From NCBI RefSeq assembly GCF_003597395.2, contig NC_133770.1:206417093-206481092 (forward strand): a stretch of 64,000 nt of DNA. Direction: 5' to 3'. This document shows positions 1 to 11,626 of this stretch, piece by piece; position 1 is the stretch's first letter, and each line of letters starts with the position of its first letter. Below the pieces are notes generated by a model, which saw nothing but the letters and a program-made list of their open reading frames with translations, ran no database searches and had not been told where the DNA came from. Made by a program: the position numbers and the translations under genes. This DNA comes from Chelonoidis abingdonii. Taxonomy: Eukaryota > Chordata > Testudines > Testudinidae.

Positions 1-858
1 CCACTTATCACAGGCCTTGGTGAGCCCAATCCTTGCGCACAGGACAACCTGCCAACCTGGAACGTATTTCTCACAGCAAATGAGTATCTGTGTTATGAGT
101 ATGCTTCAGCTCATGACCTATACATTGCACGAAGCCGCCGGGGGGGATGCCAGAACATCTGCCCACATATCTACACCAGTGCACCATCACGACCATAACC
201 AGATCAGCCACACCGATCACCAGGTTTCATTCACCAGCACGTTCACCGAACGTAAATGTGTAATGCCAGTCGATATGCCAGCAATGCCCCTCTTGACTAT
301 GTACATCGGCCAAATCCTGGACAGTCTCTACGGAAAAAGAATAAGATAGGACATCCAAACTCAGTTTAGGAATAGCATATACTTGTGATAATGTTTAGCA
401 CCTTCACCTCCCTGGGCCAACTATGCAGACCTTTAATGTGTGCCATGTCTCTGGCAAGCGGGACAAAACTTTCAGACCATGGACTGTGGCTAGAAGTAGT
501 GTATGAGATTGTGCTGAAGCTTCAAGTTTTTTGCAAAGTTTGCAACAACCATTCAGTCCAGGGTATTTTTGTGAAAGTCCTGCAACTACTTATTTTTGAC
601 TTTCTCACCCCCCTTGGTTTCACACCTCTAGTGCGTAGACAGGGTCCTCATCCTCCCTGAGTTGAACATAACCTCGTTATCTTAGCTTGCTTGCTAGCTA
701 TACTATTACCTGCCCTGACATTTTCCTACATTCATCTGATGAAGTGGGTATTCACCCACGAAAGCTCATGATCCGAAACGTCTGTTAGTCTATAAGGTGC
801 CACAGGATTCTCTGCTGCTTTTACAGATTCAGACTAACACGGCTACCCCTCTGATACT
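1..858 (+). mobile_element. Penelope-like element (PLE), 3' part
   Basis: This is the 3' portion of a Penelope-like retroelement, read on the plus strand and running off the left edge. Two parts support it. A decayed GIY-YIG endonuclease coding segment lies at about 250-465. A 3' tail lies at about 715-858, with the CATCTGATGAAGTGGG stem, its complement CACGAAAGCTCATG, and the AGACTAACACGGCTACC end typical of amniote PLE tails. A second PLE near 60 kb on the minus strand carries the same tail architecture. The tail directly abuts the interior of a CR1 at about 859, so the PLE probably inserted into that CR1 and the missing CR1 3' part should lie to the left of the window. Confidence 0.72.
250..465 (+). 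pseudogene. PLE GIY-YIG endonuclease remnant
   Basis: Decayed C-terminal endonuclease of the PLE above. The frame near 270-345 reads PAMPLLTMYIGQILDSLYGK, matching the PLE pattern of a Cys-Pro turn followed by YIGQT and a Leu-Tyr-Lys-Arg helix. Downstream, near 400-420, HLHLPGP resembles the conserved HFxLPGHS block. The two blocks lie in different frames with stops between them, so the gene is broken. In intact PLEs this domain nicks target DNA for target-primed reverse transcription; here it is non-functional. The assignment rests on motif spacing and on the clearer copy at 60.4-60.7 kb. Confidence 0.6.
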
Positions 859-2047
859 TCTCTCTCAGTACAGCTTTTCAGCCAGTTGTGCACCCATCTT
901 ATAGCAGATTCCTCTAGGCTATAGTTCTCTAGTTTGTTTATGAGAAGGTCGTGTGAGATGGTATCAAAAGCCATATTAAAGTAAGACATATGCCATCTAC
1001 TGCTTTCCCTGTATCTACAAGGCTTGTTTCCCCATCAGACAAGGATATTAGGTTGGTTGGACATGATTTCTTCTCGGCAAATCCATGTTGACTGTTATTT
1101 AGTATCTTATTTTCTTCTAGGTGCTTTACAAATGTATTGCATTATTTGTTCCATTATCTTTCCAGGTACCAAAGTTAAGCTGACAGGTCTATAATTCCCT
1201 GGATCATTCCTGTTCCCCTTTTTTGTAGATAGGTATTACATATGCCCTTTTCCAGTCCTCGGATATCTCTCCCATCTCCATAAGTTCTCTAAGATAGTTG
1301 CTAATAGCTCAGAAATATCATCCAATCACTGTAAACTTTTTGGTAAAAACTGAAACAAAAAAGGCATTTAATACTTCAGTCATTGCTGCATTTCCTGTTA
1401 CTGTCTTTCTCTCCTCATAGAGCAATAGGTCTACTCTGTCCCTAATCTCTTCCTTCTGCTTCTAATGTATTTGTAAAACGCTTTCTTGTTACCCTTTATA
1501 TCCCTAGCTAGTTTAACCTCATTTTGTGCATTGGCCTTTTTATTTTGTCCCTAAATGCTTGTGTTGTTTTTTATATATATTCTTCCTTTGTAATCTGACC
1601 TAGTTTCCACTTCTTGTATGATTCTTTTTTGAGTTTCAGGTCATTGATCTCCTGGCTAAGCCAAGGTAGCCTCTTACCATACTTGCTATCTTTCCTAGGC
1701 ATTGCTATTCTTTGCTCTTCTGCCCTTAATAATGTTTCTTTAAAAAACTGCCAACTCTCCTGAACTCTTTTTGCCTTTAGACTTGCTTCCCATAGGATCT
1801 TGCCTACCAATTCTCTGCATTTGCTCAAGTCTGCCTTCTTGAAGTCTATTGTCTTTTTTTTCTGCTGTTTTCTCTCCTACCATTCCTTAGAATCATGAAC
1901 TCTACCATTTCATGATCACTTTCACCCAAGCTGCCTTCCATCTTCAGATTCTCAACTAGTTCCTTCCTATTTGTCAGAATCAAATCCAGAATAGCTTCTC
2001 TCCTAGTAGCTTTCTCCATCTTCTGTAATAAAAAACTGTCTCCAATG

Positions 2048-2352
2048 CAGGGGCGCTGAAAAGGGAGGTGGGGCAGGGGCCATGGCTCCACCACTTTTAA
2101 AAAAGGGATAGCTATGCCCTCCCACTTTTTACTGGCTGTAAGGGTAAACGATGGGGGGTGAAGGGGCGGGGAGGAGTGAGCAGGGGGTAAGGGTTTGAGG
2201 GAATAGATGGCTTTGGGGCAGGGCCTCGTGGAGAAGGGATGGTGAGGGTTGTTGCCTCGGGACGAAGGGGTGGTGTGGGAAACAGGGCCTCGGTTCAGGT
2301 GCTGGTGTCCCCCCCCCCCCCCCCACACACACACACTTTTAGGGAGCTTCTG
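2048..2352. mobile_element. hAT-like MITE with G-rich core, inside CR1 copy A
   Basis: A 305-bp block unrelated to CR1 interrupts the endonuclease between RLSNLFVMQ and [10 protein letters not shown]. Its left end CAGGGGCGCTGAAAAGGG and the complement of its right end, CAGAAGCTCCCTAAAAG, form an imperfect terminal inverted repeat with a hAT-like CAG start. The interior is a G-rich, minisatellite-like stretch resembling the cores at 40.7 and 58.6 kb. No 8-bp target duplication is visible (flanks CTCCAATG and TTGTTCCT), so the hAT label and ends are tentative. Confidence 0.5.
2309..2336. repeat. poly-C run followed by (CA)n
   Basis: About 16 consecutive C residues followed by six CA units, inside the MITE. 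A likely length-variable site and a probable assembly trouble spot. Confidence 0.9.
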
Positions 2353-3029
2353 TTGTTCCTGCATCACGAACAGGTTAGATAATCTGTGCTCTGCTGTATT
2401 ATCTTCCCAACAGATGTCTGGATAGTTGAAGTCCCTCATCACCACCAAGTCTTGTGCTTTGGATCATTTTGTTGTCGTTTAAAAAAAAGTCTCATCTATA
2501 TCTTCTTCCTGGTTAGGTGATCTGCAGTAAACCACTACCATGACATCACCCTTGTTTTTTACCCCTTTTATCCTTACCCAGAGACCTTTAACAGGTCTGC
2601 CTCCTACTTCTTTCTCAACCTCAGTGCAAGTGTATACATCTTTGATATACCAGGCAACACCTCCTACCTTTTTTTTCTGCCTGTCCTTCCTGAACAAGCT
2701 CTCCCCTTCTATACCAATATTCCAATTGTGAATTATCCCATGAAGTCATCTGAGATGCCAATTATGTCATAATTGTGATTATTCACTATTATTTCTAGTT
2801 CTTCCTGTTTATTTCCCACACTTCTTGCATTAGTATACCGACATCTAAGATGTTCATTTGATTTCTCCTCTATATTCTCTTCTTGTTTGTCCTTTGTCCA
2901 TGTTGCAATTTCCCATGTTCCCCCCAGATTCTGATCCTTTACCGAGAGCTCCATGTTTTGGACTTACCTGTGGGCTTTTGTCTCCTGCCCTATCAAACCT
3001 AGTTTAAAGCCTGCCTCATTAGGTTAGCC

Positions 3030-3660
3030 AGTCTGTATCTGAAGACACTTTTCCGCTTACTTGAGGTGGACGACCCCATCTCTGCTCAGCAGTCCTTCTT
3101 GGAACAGGATCCCATGGTTGAAGAAGCCAAAGCCCTCCTGGCAACACCATCCATGCAGCCATGCATTTATCTCTAGAATGTGTCTGTCTTTGCCTGGGCC
3201 CTTACCCTTGATGGGAAGGATTGAAGAGACCACCATTACTGTGCCCCCAACTACTTCACCCTCCCTCCCAGAGCCCTGAAGTAACTTCTGATCTGCCTAG
3301 GGTTATATTTTGCAGTATCACTAATGCCCTCATGGATGAGCGGCCTGGAGTAGTAGTCAGAGGGCCGGATGATCCTAGACAATCTTTCCATAATGTCATA
3401 GGCAGCACAGCTCCTGGGATGCTAGATGGATGCAACCATTCACCTCAGAAGGGAGTCACTGACCACAACCATTCTTTGTTTTGTCTTGGGAGTTGTGGCC
3501 ATGATCTTCCCAGCCTTGGAGGTACATGGCTTCTCCTCTACTCATCCCTCATTGCCAGGGCAGGATATCCTTTTTTTTATCTCTATAGACAGTGGGTTGG
3601 GAGCAGGGGTGGATTACTGTCTGCTGCCAAAAGTAATCAGTCACCCAATTCCTCCCTGTG
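3030..3660 (-). pseudogene. CR1 ORF1 esterase-domain remnant
   Basis: Decayed ORF1 of the same CR1. Many turtle CR1/L2-type ORF1 proteins carry an SGNH-type esterase rather than only a coiled coil. Here, reading right to left, are MVVVSDSLLRG (the GDSL-like block I region, about 3460-3490), IRPSDYYSRPLIHEGISD, MVVSSILPIKGKGPGKDR (about 3200-3250), INAWLHGWCCQEGFGFFNHG (about 3110-3165) and a final RDGVVHLK that corresponds to the DGTHLS catalytic Asp/His block. The blocks sit in more than one frame with stops, so the ORF is dead. The family link is from recall of CR1 ORF1 sequences. Confidence 0.72.
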
Positions 3661-3889
3661 AAGGAGCCGTTTCACCCTTCCCTGGTGGTGCTGCTGCAGT
3701 CCTCTCCAGCTGGATTGCTTCCTCAAACTTGGGCTCTCCATATGCATGTTTTAAATTAATTCCTCCTCTGCACAGATGCTCCCCAGCCTAGCCACCTCCC
3801 CCTGTAGCTCTCCCACCTGCCTCAAGAGATTCTACCAGTGGGCACCTCTCACACTGGATGCTCCATTCCCCCCACAGCCTGACTTTCTA

Positions 3890-5340
3890 TAATGAGGAAA
3901 TTTGCAGGCCAGGGACTCTGCAAATCCACACCACACATGTGGATCTTATCATATGGACACAAGGAAAACCTGTTATTTAAAACCACTCCTGAGCCCGGGA
4001 AGAGAAACAGGTTGGATTTTGTATGGGTCACTTATTTTTAGTTAGAAGGCAGAGTGTGGTCAGATGTTATTTTACATGTTAGTTCTCAGTACCCCAAGAA
4101 CTGTCACACATACCATTTTTAAAATATAAACAGAATACCTTCAGTATAAATACATTATTCCTTAAATATTACCCGTGCATGCATCTCAATGATTATGACT
4201 CTTGACAAGGTATGAGCTTTCAGTACATACACCTTGTGTGTGTAACTCTTTGTGGATAAATATCCTGTAAGACATGTCTAGTGTAGTAAGTGTGTCAGAT
4301 ATGAGGCGAGAGATGTTGCAAAAAAAACAAGGGATCCTTTGCCAATGTGTGTCTGAGCACAAAGATTCTGCAGTACACTTACCTCACTTTCAGAGGATTT
4401 TTATCCAAGTTCCAATACAGTACTAATATAAATTAGTATAGATATTTTTAAACACAAATATTCTCTCCTCCCGAGCATTTTGTGGATGTTGTAGGTGCCT
4501 CTATTAAATTCCTAACTCAAAACCACAGACTGAGTTGCAAGACTGAACTTGTTTACATCACTTTATACAAGCTCCCCACCCCAATTTACACCCTCGCAAA
4601 GATTTTCAACATGGCACTTTTCACTGCGGTATAACAATTTCCTCTCTCTACTCAAATAGCCCATTTTGGTTTAGCCTAGGATCCTACAAGTCTTCTCTGC
4701 AGCAACTGAATAGTGTGTACCTAAGTGACTTCTAATATGCATTCCTGTATCCTGTCTTTGTCTGTAAGTTTCAGTTTCTTCTACAAAATAACTTACACTT
4801 TGAGCATCAATTTAATGCTGAGCCAAAACATCATGGGTTTCTCATTAGAATGAGTGTTATAACTGAGCATCTCTTGAGGACTTAGATTAAATATTACCAC
4901 AGTAGAAAATGCTGAAGAGCTGTTCAGCTTCACTGAGGATGCACTGTGACAAAGCATGTACCTTGGTCTTTCATCTGAAATGGACAGGAATTGAACCACT
5001 GAAGAACAAGCTAAAATGCGGTAAAACTGAACAGTGCCATCTAGTGTGAGCAGGGGAGGTTTGGGGGTTTTTTTAATGTTGATTTTACCAATTTTCAGAA
5101 CACTGCCAAATAATTCAAGCTGTAATTCCAAACACATAGAAGGAGAAAAAAAAAAAAAACACTGAAAACAGGCACAACTTTTAAGGCAAAAGGAGCTATG
5201 ACAATTTATACCAACTGAGGATCTGCACCTGTACGTTATGGGTCTATGAAGTACAGTTCAATGCCCAATTAGAATCTTGGTAGGCTTGGTTCTTGTGTTC
5301 ATTTTCCAGAGGTTGTCATACTTCTTCATAGAGTCATTAT
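3890..5340. other. non-coding, no gene recognised
   Basis: AT-rich sequence with no exon, RNA gene or classified repeat that I can support. A 15-16-base poly-A run near 5144-5159 follows an otherwise unremarkable stretch and could be the tail of an old retro-insert, but no source could be named. The longest open frame here (114 codons, minus strand, 4793-5137) has no recognisable motif and looks like chance. Confidence 0.6.
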
Positions 5341-5404
5341 TATCCTACTTTTGGAGCAAAGTTCGTAACTGAAGTCCGTATTACACTCAAAAAACTATGT
5401 TCAC

Positions 5405-5595
5405 AGAACTTTAAGGTTGTAAAGTCAATCACTCAAAAGTTAGGAAAGCCCAGAATTAATGTTGCCTATGGAGCCTTAGTTTGTATCATAATGTATACGC
5501 ACTAGACAGTCAGACTTTAAATACATCATCACATACTATTTTTTTCACAGGACCCCTGCCTCTTTCAGTGAACAAGATCAATATCGCTCATTTAA
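5405..5595 (+). repeat. dispersed unclassified repeat, copy 1
   Basis: Shares its start (TTTAAGGTTG followed by TCAAAAGTTA), its central (A)TGATCA-like block and a strong shared end, TTTTTTCCACAGGACCCC followed by TTCAGTG, with a second copy at 48113-48300. The two copies are diverged but collinear, so this is an interspersed family. The CAG ending a pyrimidine tract resembles a splice acceptor, which could mislead exon callers. The family identity is unknown to me. Confidence 0.55.
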
Positions 5596-5699
5596 AGAGC
5601 AGCTATTCAGTATTTGGTTTTCTCCTCTTTGTTTAATGTGTGGTCCCCATGACTTATTTTACTAAACAATATTCAAACCTTTCTCTGAAGATAAAATTA

Positions 5700-6010
5700 T
5701 TATTTTCCTCCTGGGTTTTTCTATGGCACCTATCACTACATCTGAGAGATTCACAAACAATAATTAATTTATCTTCACAAACCCTGTCAGTGCAGGGGGA
5801 GTTGTTATCCCTATTTTACAGATGGGGAACTAATGCATAGAGATTAAGGTCAAAATGAACCATTAATTTTAGGTGCCCAATTTGATATACCCAGGACCTG
5901 ATTTTTCAGAGACAGCACTTGGCACATTCAAATCAGAGGTCCCACTGACTTCAGTTGCAGCTGCGAGCCCTCAGCACTCCTGCAAATCGAACACCACCAC
6001 CACTCCCAGA
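5700..6010 (+). repeat. MIR-like SINE fragment plus linked repeat
   Basis: The stretch at 5795-5830, TTATCCCTATTTTACAGATG followed by GGGAACT, is the conserved MIR/CORE-SINE core seen across amniotes. It is followed by a GGTGCCC...CCTGATTTTTCAGAG...CTGACTTCAGT...CTCAGCACT segment that commonly accompanies dispersed turtle repeats. Ends are approximate and no target duplication is visible. Confidence 0.55.
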
Positions 6011-6829
6011 TCTCAAGTTAGGCATGCAGAAAATGAGCACCACACTATCAAAGTTACCAGGCTAACTGCACCCCTGACCCTCCAGATCTCTAACTGCACC
6101 CAATACCCTGTCACCTCTCTCAAGGTGCCAATTCTCCCAGCTTCACACTGGGGTGGGGACTGCAGTCCCCATGACCCAACAGTGATTACCTCAGCAGGCC
6201 CAAGCTAAGGTTCAGTACCTGCAATTCTGCATTTTGGGAGCGATGACCAGCGGTATCTAGTGACCAGACAGCCTTCTTATAGAAAAGTACAGTTTATTTA
6301 GAACTAAAGTATTTCAGAGAAATCCATCTTTAAAAAATAATGGCTATAGACAGTCTACACCTGTCTTCCTTAACACTTACCATCCACTGGCAATCTTGGG
6401 AGGTCCCAACTGCTTCAGCCATTCCTTCAGTGCTGTCTGACAACTCCCCCCACCCATCACTCCAGAGAATCTTTTAAACCATTTAGTGTCCCTCTGATCT
6501 CTAGACTGCCAGCCTTGGCAAAACAGCTGTGTAAGTATTGCTGAAACCTAAAAGGAACATCGTTCACACTAATAGGTTGGCTATGGTCTTGTAACTGTCC
6601 CAGTATGTGTTGGGAGGCTGCTTGTTTAGAAATATTGTGTTGCCTTCCTCCTTGTTTTTCCAAATCCCACTATTAATGTAAACCAACATATTCATACAGG
6701 AAAGCCCAATGACCCAATATACACAAGGGCTCTCTTACTAACCAGATCACATGCAATATTCATAACATTATTACAGATCAGTACTCCTAGATTGTTATTT
6801 AGCAGCCTCCACACCTGCTACAGACAATT
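6011..6829. other. non-coding, no gene recognised
   Basis: Mixed-composition sequence without a recognisable exon or repeat family. A sequence such as GAAAAGTACAGTTTATTTAG near 6280-6300 is reminiscent of other dispersed turtle repeats, but I cannot place it. Confidence 0.5.
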
Positions 6830-6960
6830 AGTGACCACAGGTGGTTTAAGTGACTTGAGTAGCATCACACAGGACCTCTGTGGCAGAGGCAGGGATAGCA
6901 TCCAACTCTCTAGGGCAGCATTCAAAATGTCTTAACCATGAGATGCTTTTCCCTTACTGC
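6830..6960 (+). repeat. MIR-like SINE 3' fragment
   Basis: TTAAGTGACTTGAGTAGCAT then CACACAGGACCTCTGTGGCAGAGGCAGGG matches the conserved 3' half of MIR (the TAAGTGACTTGCCCAAGGTC region and the part after it). Old, diverged copy. Confidence 0.5.
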
Positions 6961-7379
6961 AGTCCTCTACCTCATTCACTATGCACCTTCCAAAGTCTGC
7001 AATAAATGAACCAGAGGTCCTACAGACAGCAGTCTCCTTTACACCTCTGATGCCCACCTAGAGCAGGTCCATCCTGTACACTGGACAGGGATCCTATGGA
7101 AATAACATGTGATTGTATAATTGAAGACTACATCATAAATGTTGGGCGCTTTACTTTACAACCCTAATAATATTATTTGAATGAAGCTTTCTGTGTTCAA
7201 TTTTCTAGGTTTTTTAAAAAACAAACTGAGAAAAACAAATTGCATCATGTGCATACTGACATGCATATGGGTCATCAGCTGAGTGGGAACCATTAGATCC
7301 ACCATCCGTACCTCTGCCATATGAACTAATAGAGTAACTGACAGCAGTAGTAGATTGTTATTGTCTATGTGACCGGGCA

Positions 7380-8520
7380 CTAGATGGGGAGGAGGACACT
7401 CTGCCAGAAGGTTTCACAGATAACTGCTGATAGCACAGGAAGGGTGAACCTCAGGAATCTTGGGTTCCATTCCAGGTCCTGGAAGGGAGTATACTTTAGA
7501 CAGCATAAATTTTTCTGCCATTTTCCCCCAGCACGATCTCTTCTGCCCCATCCTCTTCAACCTGTTCCTGTCCTGTTTTACCTACCTGGCTCCTTGGCCC
7601 AGTCCTGCTCTCCTTGTCTATAGAGTCCCAGTCTTCATATATCAGGCTTCTCATCCTAGTCCCCCCATTCCGGCATCTTGTCCAATGTTTATCTCTCCTA
7701 CAGACACACAGACAGGCTTCCAAGCCTAATCTCCTTGCCCACCCAGTCACAGTTTTATTTCCCTTACCCTCCAGTCCCAATCTCCTCAGACTGCTCATCC
7801 CAATCTTCTCCTTTCCCTCCTCCAGGTCTGGCTTTTGTTCTCTCTGCTTTGTTACCAAACTACTACCTCCTCCATGCTGCCTGGGTGCCAGCCAGGGGTG
7901 TCACTGAGAACACAGGAGAGATAGGCTCCCTGCCATGTTTCAGAATGTAGCCCTACTCCAGCCCACAGCAGCTAGAAGTAGCCAGTACAGGCAAAGTCTG
8001 GCTACACCCAGGTAATTCTAGATTGGAGCATGCTCAGTCCCTCTGTGAAATCAGTGCTCAGTCTGGTCAGCACTAGGAGCTGTAAGAGGCTCGAGTATGC
8101 TCAGGGAGGGAATCTTCAGAGCTCACCAGCTAAAATCTCTGACATGCTAACTGAAATTTTTCAGACTCATAACTTGGCCAAAACTGGGCAAGCTTTCACA
8201 CGCAAAGCAAAAGGCACTTCCCTGACACAAGGGCCACCCCTCTACTCAATCTTAAGTCCCTGGTCCAAAGCCAATGGGGCGCCTAAAACTTCCCAAAGAA
8301 AAGTTTGCCAGACATTTTTTTAACATTATTTTTTCAATGTATTATTCCCAAGTCTCATTTTTGGAAACTGCTCAACCATTTTGACTGAATTTTTCCAGCA
8401 TACTTCAGCCTGAGGCAGACATTGAGAATGGAAAATTTCAGACTGAATGGTTAAAGTCTGGCAAAGTTATAAGCAACTGGAAAACAGGCTCTGTTAATGG
8501 GGAATGTCAGGCAATCTTAC
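7380..8520. other. pyrimidine-rich low-copy or repeat region
   Basis: A strongly C/T-biased stretch (about 7510-7860) holds repeated phrases such as CAGTCCCAATCTCCT and CAGTCCTGCTCTCCTTG. It is followed by sequence with GAGCATGCTCAGT-type words (8027-8040, 8094-8104). It opens long frames on both strands, but they track the base bias and show no domain. It resembles the interior of an unclassified interspersed repeat; I cannot name it or set its ends. Confidence 0.35.
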
Positions 8521-9689
8521 TAATATGTCATGCTACCAGCTCTGCCTATAATTTGGAAACATTCATAAAACTAGAACATTTTGTCATTCTCCAAATTCAC
8601 TGCATTATGGTAGGTAACATCAAGTGACCAAGGGAATGGTTAGCACATTACATACCACCGTGGGACCGTATCCAATCTCAACTATTGCAAAAGAAGATAC
8701 TTCAGCTGTCATCTTAGAATGTGCTGAGGGAAAAAGAAGAGGAGAAAAAGGAAAGGAAAAGACTCCAACTGGGGAATGTTAAGTGTTAACCATTGTGTTA
8801 CAAAGTGGCTCTGGTTGTCACTGATTCAATTTGGTTTCTTCAAATATCATCATCAATTGCCATTTTTGAGTACTGAAACACCATGAGTAACTGTTTAGAG
8901 ATCAAAAGGTCTACACCAAGTATGGATTACGTACTATGACTAAACCAGTTCCTGTTTTCTCTCACAAACACATGCAGTGTCTCATTGAAGACAGCAGTGC
9001 ATTCTTGTTCTCTGAGTTTCAGCTGGAACTCCCCCAGACCAGCACTTATCATTGGCATTTATGATTCTAAATCAACCTGTTCTACATCCTTATATTTTAA
9101 CTCACTAAAACACATACCCACAGATGTATAGCGCAGCCATTCCAGTTCAAAGAAAGGGAGCATTTCCCTTACAGGCAAAAGGCACAGAACATTCTTCCAA
9201 TGCAAACAAAACTAAACAAAAAAATCTGTTATAAAATTAAGTTACTATGGTGAAATTAAAAAAAACTGTACAGAAACAATAAATATAAAATCCATATACA
9301 TGTCCCAACCTTTTTGCAATCAGCTCTACATTCAAAAGTAAATCTGAATTATGTTTCAAGAAAGTATGGCAAATTTGGACTTTCAGAGCACATTTTTCTT
9401 CATTTTCTATTATTAGTTGGAATTTAGTTGTCAAGACAACAGCTCTACAAAATGTCACTTTATCTGAAAGCAGAATGTCATGAAGTCAATATCAAAAGTT
9501 TGTCAGATTGGCCTTGTCTCTAGCCAGGAAATGCACTGTGTCTCATTGTGATAGGGTCAGGATGCTGTCAGAACAATGATTAAATGGATTAGATGCTTGT
9601 GCATATTTGTAAAAGATCACAGGAATATTTGGAAGAGATTGCAGGATTCAAGGTCCACCTAAAACAACTGAGCATCAGTGAGGATCAGT
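8521..9689. other. non-coding, no gene recognised
   Basis: AT-rich sequence with no supported gene, RNA gene or repeat. Confidence 0.5.
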
Positions 9690-9715
9690 TAGCATCAGCA
9701 AATTTGCTGATGCTA
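9690..9715. repeat. perfect 26-bp palindrome
   Basis: Each half reads TAGCATCAGCAAA in opposite orientation with no spacer. The preceding 30 bases also carry the related words GAGCATCAGTGAGG and GATCAGTTAGCATC, so a GCATCAG word is repeated around it. It could extrude a cruciform; no function is evident. Confidence 0.85.
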
Positions 9716-9789
9716 TGTAAGATGTCTGGTACAAGGTGGTGGAAAAAATATAATGCATAGAACCTAACTGATGACTGCGTACCTTAAGG

Positions 9790-10123
9790 CAGTGCTTTTC
9801 GAAAGTCAGGCTGCCACTTGTTCAGGGAAAGCCTCTGGCGGGCTGGGTCGGTTTGTTTACCTGCCACGTTTGCAGGTTCGGCAGATCGTGGCTCCCACTG
9901 GCCGCAGTTCGCCACTCCAGACCACTGAGGGCTGTGAGAAGCGGCGCAGGCCGAGGGATGTGCTGGCCGTCGCTTCCCAAAGCCCCCATTGGCCTGGAGC
10001 GGGGAACCGCAGCCAATGGGAGCCACAACCAGCCGAACCTGCGGATGCAGCAAGTAAACAAACCAGCCTGTCCAAGCAGGGACTTTCCCTGAAGAAGTGG
10101 CAGACCAGCTTTGAGAAGCACTG
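9790..10123. mobile_element. hAT MITE, 334 bp, exact 8-bp target duplication
   Basis: Non-autonomous hAT element. The termini CAGTGCTTTTCGAAAGTC and the complement of AGCTTTGAGAAGCACTG form the inverted repeats. It is bracketed by identical 8-bp target duplications CCTTAAGG at 9782-9789 and 10124-10131. The GC-rich interior contains an internal inverted repeat built on CCCATTGGCC / AGCCAATGGG. The terminal segments, including GTTTACCTGCC, match the shorter element at 53327-53524, so both belong to one family. Overlapping open frames on both strands are by-products of its composition. Confidence 0.93.
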
Positions 10124-10139
10124 CCTTAAGGGACTCCCA

Positions 10140-11594
10140 CACCAGGTATGGAAACATTTAGTGTTTGTGTTTTTTTGCAATGCGGCACAAGAAGAAAACA
10201 AGAACATTCTTTACCCCCCCCAAAAATCATAAATGCCTTACAATGAAGTCCATTTCATACTAGCAGTGAAATGGAGCATAGACAAACGTGTCAGCATTAT
10301 TTACTGAATACATCGCATGCAGCTGCAACCAAAAAGAACATGCTTCCAAGAATTAGGTCAAGTTTTATGCTGTGAGATAAAACTAATGTACAAAAGATGC
10401 CCTTCTCTTTTGACTGTGTGATATTTTCATTCTAGTAATAAACCTGGTGCAACATGAGACATGCACAAGATCTATAATTCACAAGCTTACTGGGTAGCCA
10501 TGCGGCACCAGGATTCCGGGGCACTGTCAACTTCAGGTTTAGCTTTTCTGTAGCCAGCAAGTAGGCTAAAGTCACATCTTGGCTTAACTATGACTTATTT
10601 TAGCTACTCTTTATTAAAAAAAAAAAATGAAGAAAAAAAGCTTTTTTAAAAGTAAAGTGAACTTTTTATCTGGCTATTTAAATTCTATCTGCTTGAACTG
10701 GCTGTTGAAAATGCATTTGGATAACCACCAACTTTCTCAGACTGTCAAATCATTAATGCCTGTAATTTATCTTGACTCATAACAATTAATACATATTCAT
10801 TAGAACGTAAGTGGGCACTGTTCTCGGTAAGACAACCTTATTTAGGATCTATTGAATTTCTTATACAAGTTGCAAGTGAAAAGGGAGAACCAAGTCTAAG
10901 AGATCCCCTCCATATCTTTTATATATCCCTTGTCCTTAAAACACAGCTGGCCAATGTAATTGATTAGTACAGTGAATTTCCCAACCTGGGGGGCAAATCA
11001 ACAACATGACACCCAGATTCACCCCAGCTTCCATGGCAAATGTGTTCCGAATGCTATGGATAAAGTAGTGGACAGCTCCCTTGAAAGGGGTCTGCCTTTC
11101 CTTTTCCTGTTCCCAAAGCATCCCTGAATGCACCACCTGTTGAAGCAGCTTATGTGTACAGGATTGTAGGACTTTTTTCCATCACCACTCAGTTGGAAGC
11201 AAAGAAGCAAAGGAAAAAGGTTTAAGAACAGAAAAGGAGAGGAGAGAAGATGGACAGAGAAACAGAGATATGGTGGCAACGATCCATCAGAGAAAGGCTG
11301 AGAAGCACAAATTAGTAGCATTCATAAATAAATATATTTCTTTCACCTTATACTGCTCTGCTGCCTACATCTGTTCTCATTTTAATTTAGAGAAAGCCAA
11401 TGCACTCAAATTGCAAGTCCCAGATGCCATCATCTGCCATCAAGGAACTGCATCATAAATACCTATGCCAGCTCTTATAATCAAACCCTATTTTTTGTTG
11501 AGGGGGACAAGGTGAGCAAAGTTAAGTTGGGAGACTCTGCACTACCCTTCCACTAACCCAGTTTTTAGCAGAACGACTACGGTTCTTAGTTAAA

Positions 11595-11626
<32 letters not shown>

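Larger units (their letters stand above)
859..2965 (-). pseudogene. CR1 ORF2 remnant (endonuclease and N-terminal RT)
   Basis: Decayed ORF2, which in CR1 encodes an APE-type endonuclease followed by reverse transcriptase. The start region near 2865-2760 reads RCRYTNARSVGNKQEELEI, the classic CR1 endonuclease N-terminus. The catalytic Glu of the ITETWW block is lost (the frame reads ISDDFMG). The GDFNxPDI block survives as [14 protein letters not shown] near 2400-2440, with its Gly changed to Arg. After the MITE, the frame continues with [20 protein letters not shown] (about 1920-2010), then [14 protein letters not shown], and finally the first RT motif near 870-960. It has multiple frames, internal stops and an insertion. 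No function is expected. Confidence 0.85.
859..3880 (-). mobile_element. CR1 LINE (copy A), lacking its 3' part
   Basis: Minus-strand CR1 non-LTR retrotransposon. Reading from right to left it shows 5' sequence (about 3660-3880), an ORF1 esterase remnant (about 3030-3660), then ORF2 endonuclease (about 2350-2960) and the beginning of reverse transcriptase (about 860-2050). The RT stops within the AFDTISHDLLINKLENY block, so the RT core and 3' UTR are absent, apparently cut off by the PLE on the left. A G-rich MITE splits the endonuclease at 2048-2352. Stops and frameshifts are spread throughout. The 5' boundary is approximate. Confidence 0.85.

Noticed and set aside
1846..2448. 200-codon frame on the minus strand as a single protein
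   Set aside because: It reads from CR1 endonuclease through a G-rich MITE and back into CR1; a chimera created by insertion.
9771..10232. 153-codon plus-strand frame
   Set aside because: Lies almost entirely in the hAT MITE, whose termini and target duplication explain it.
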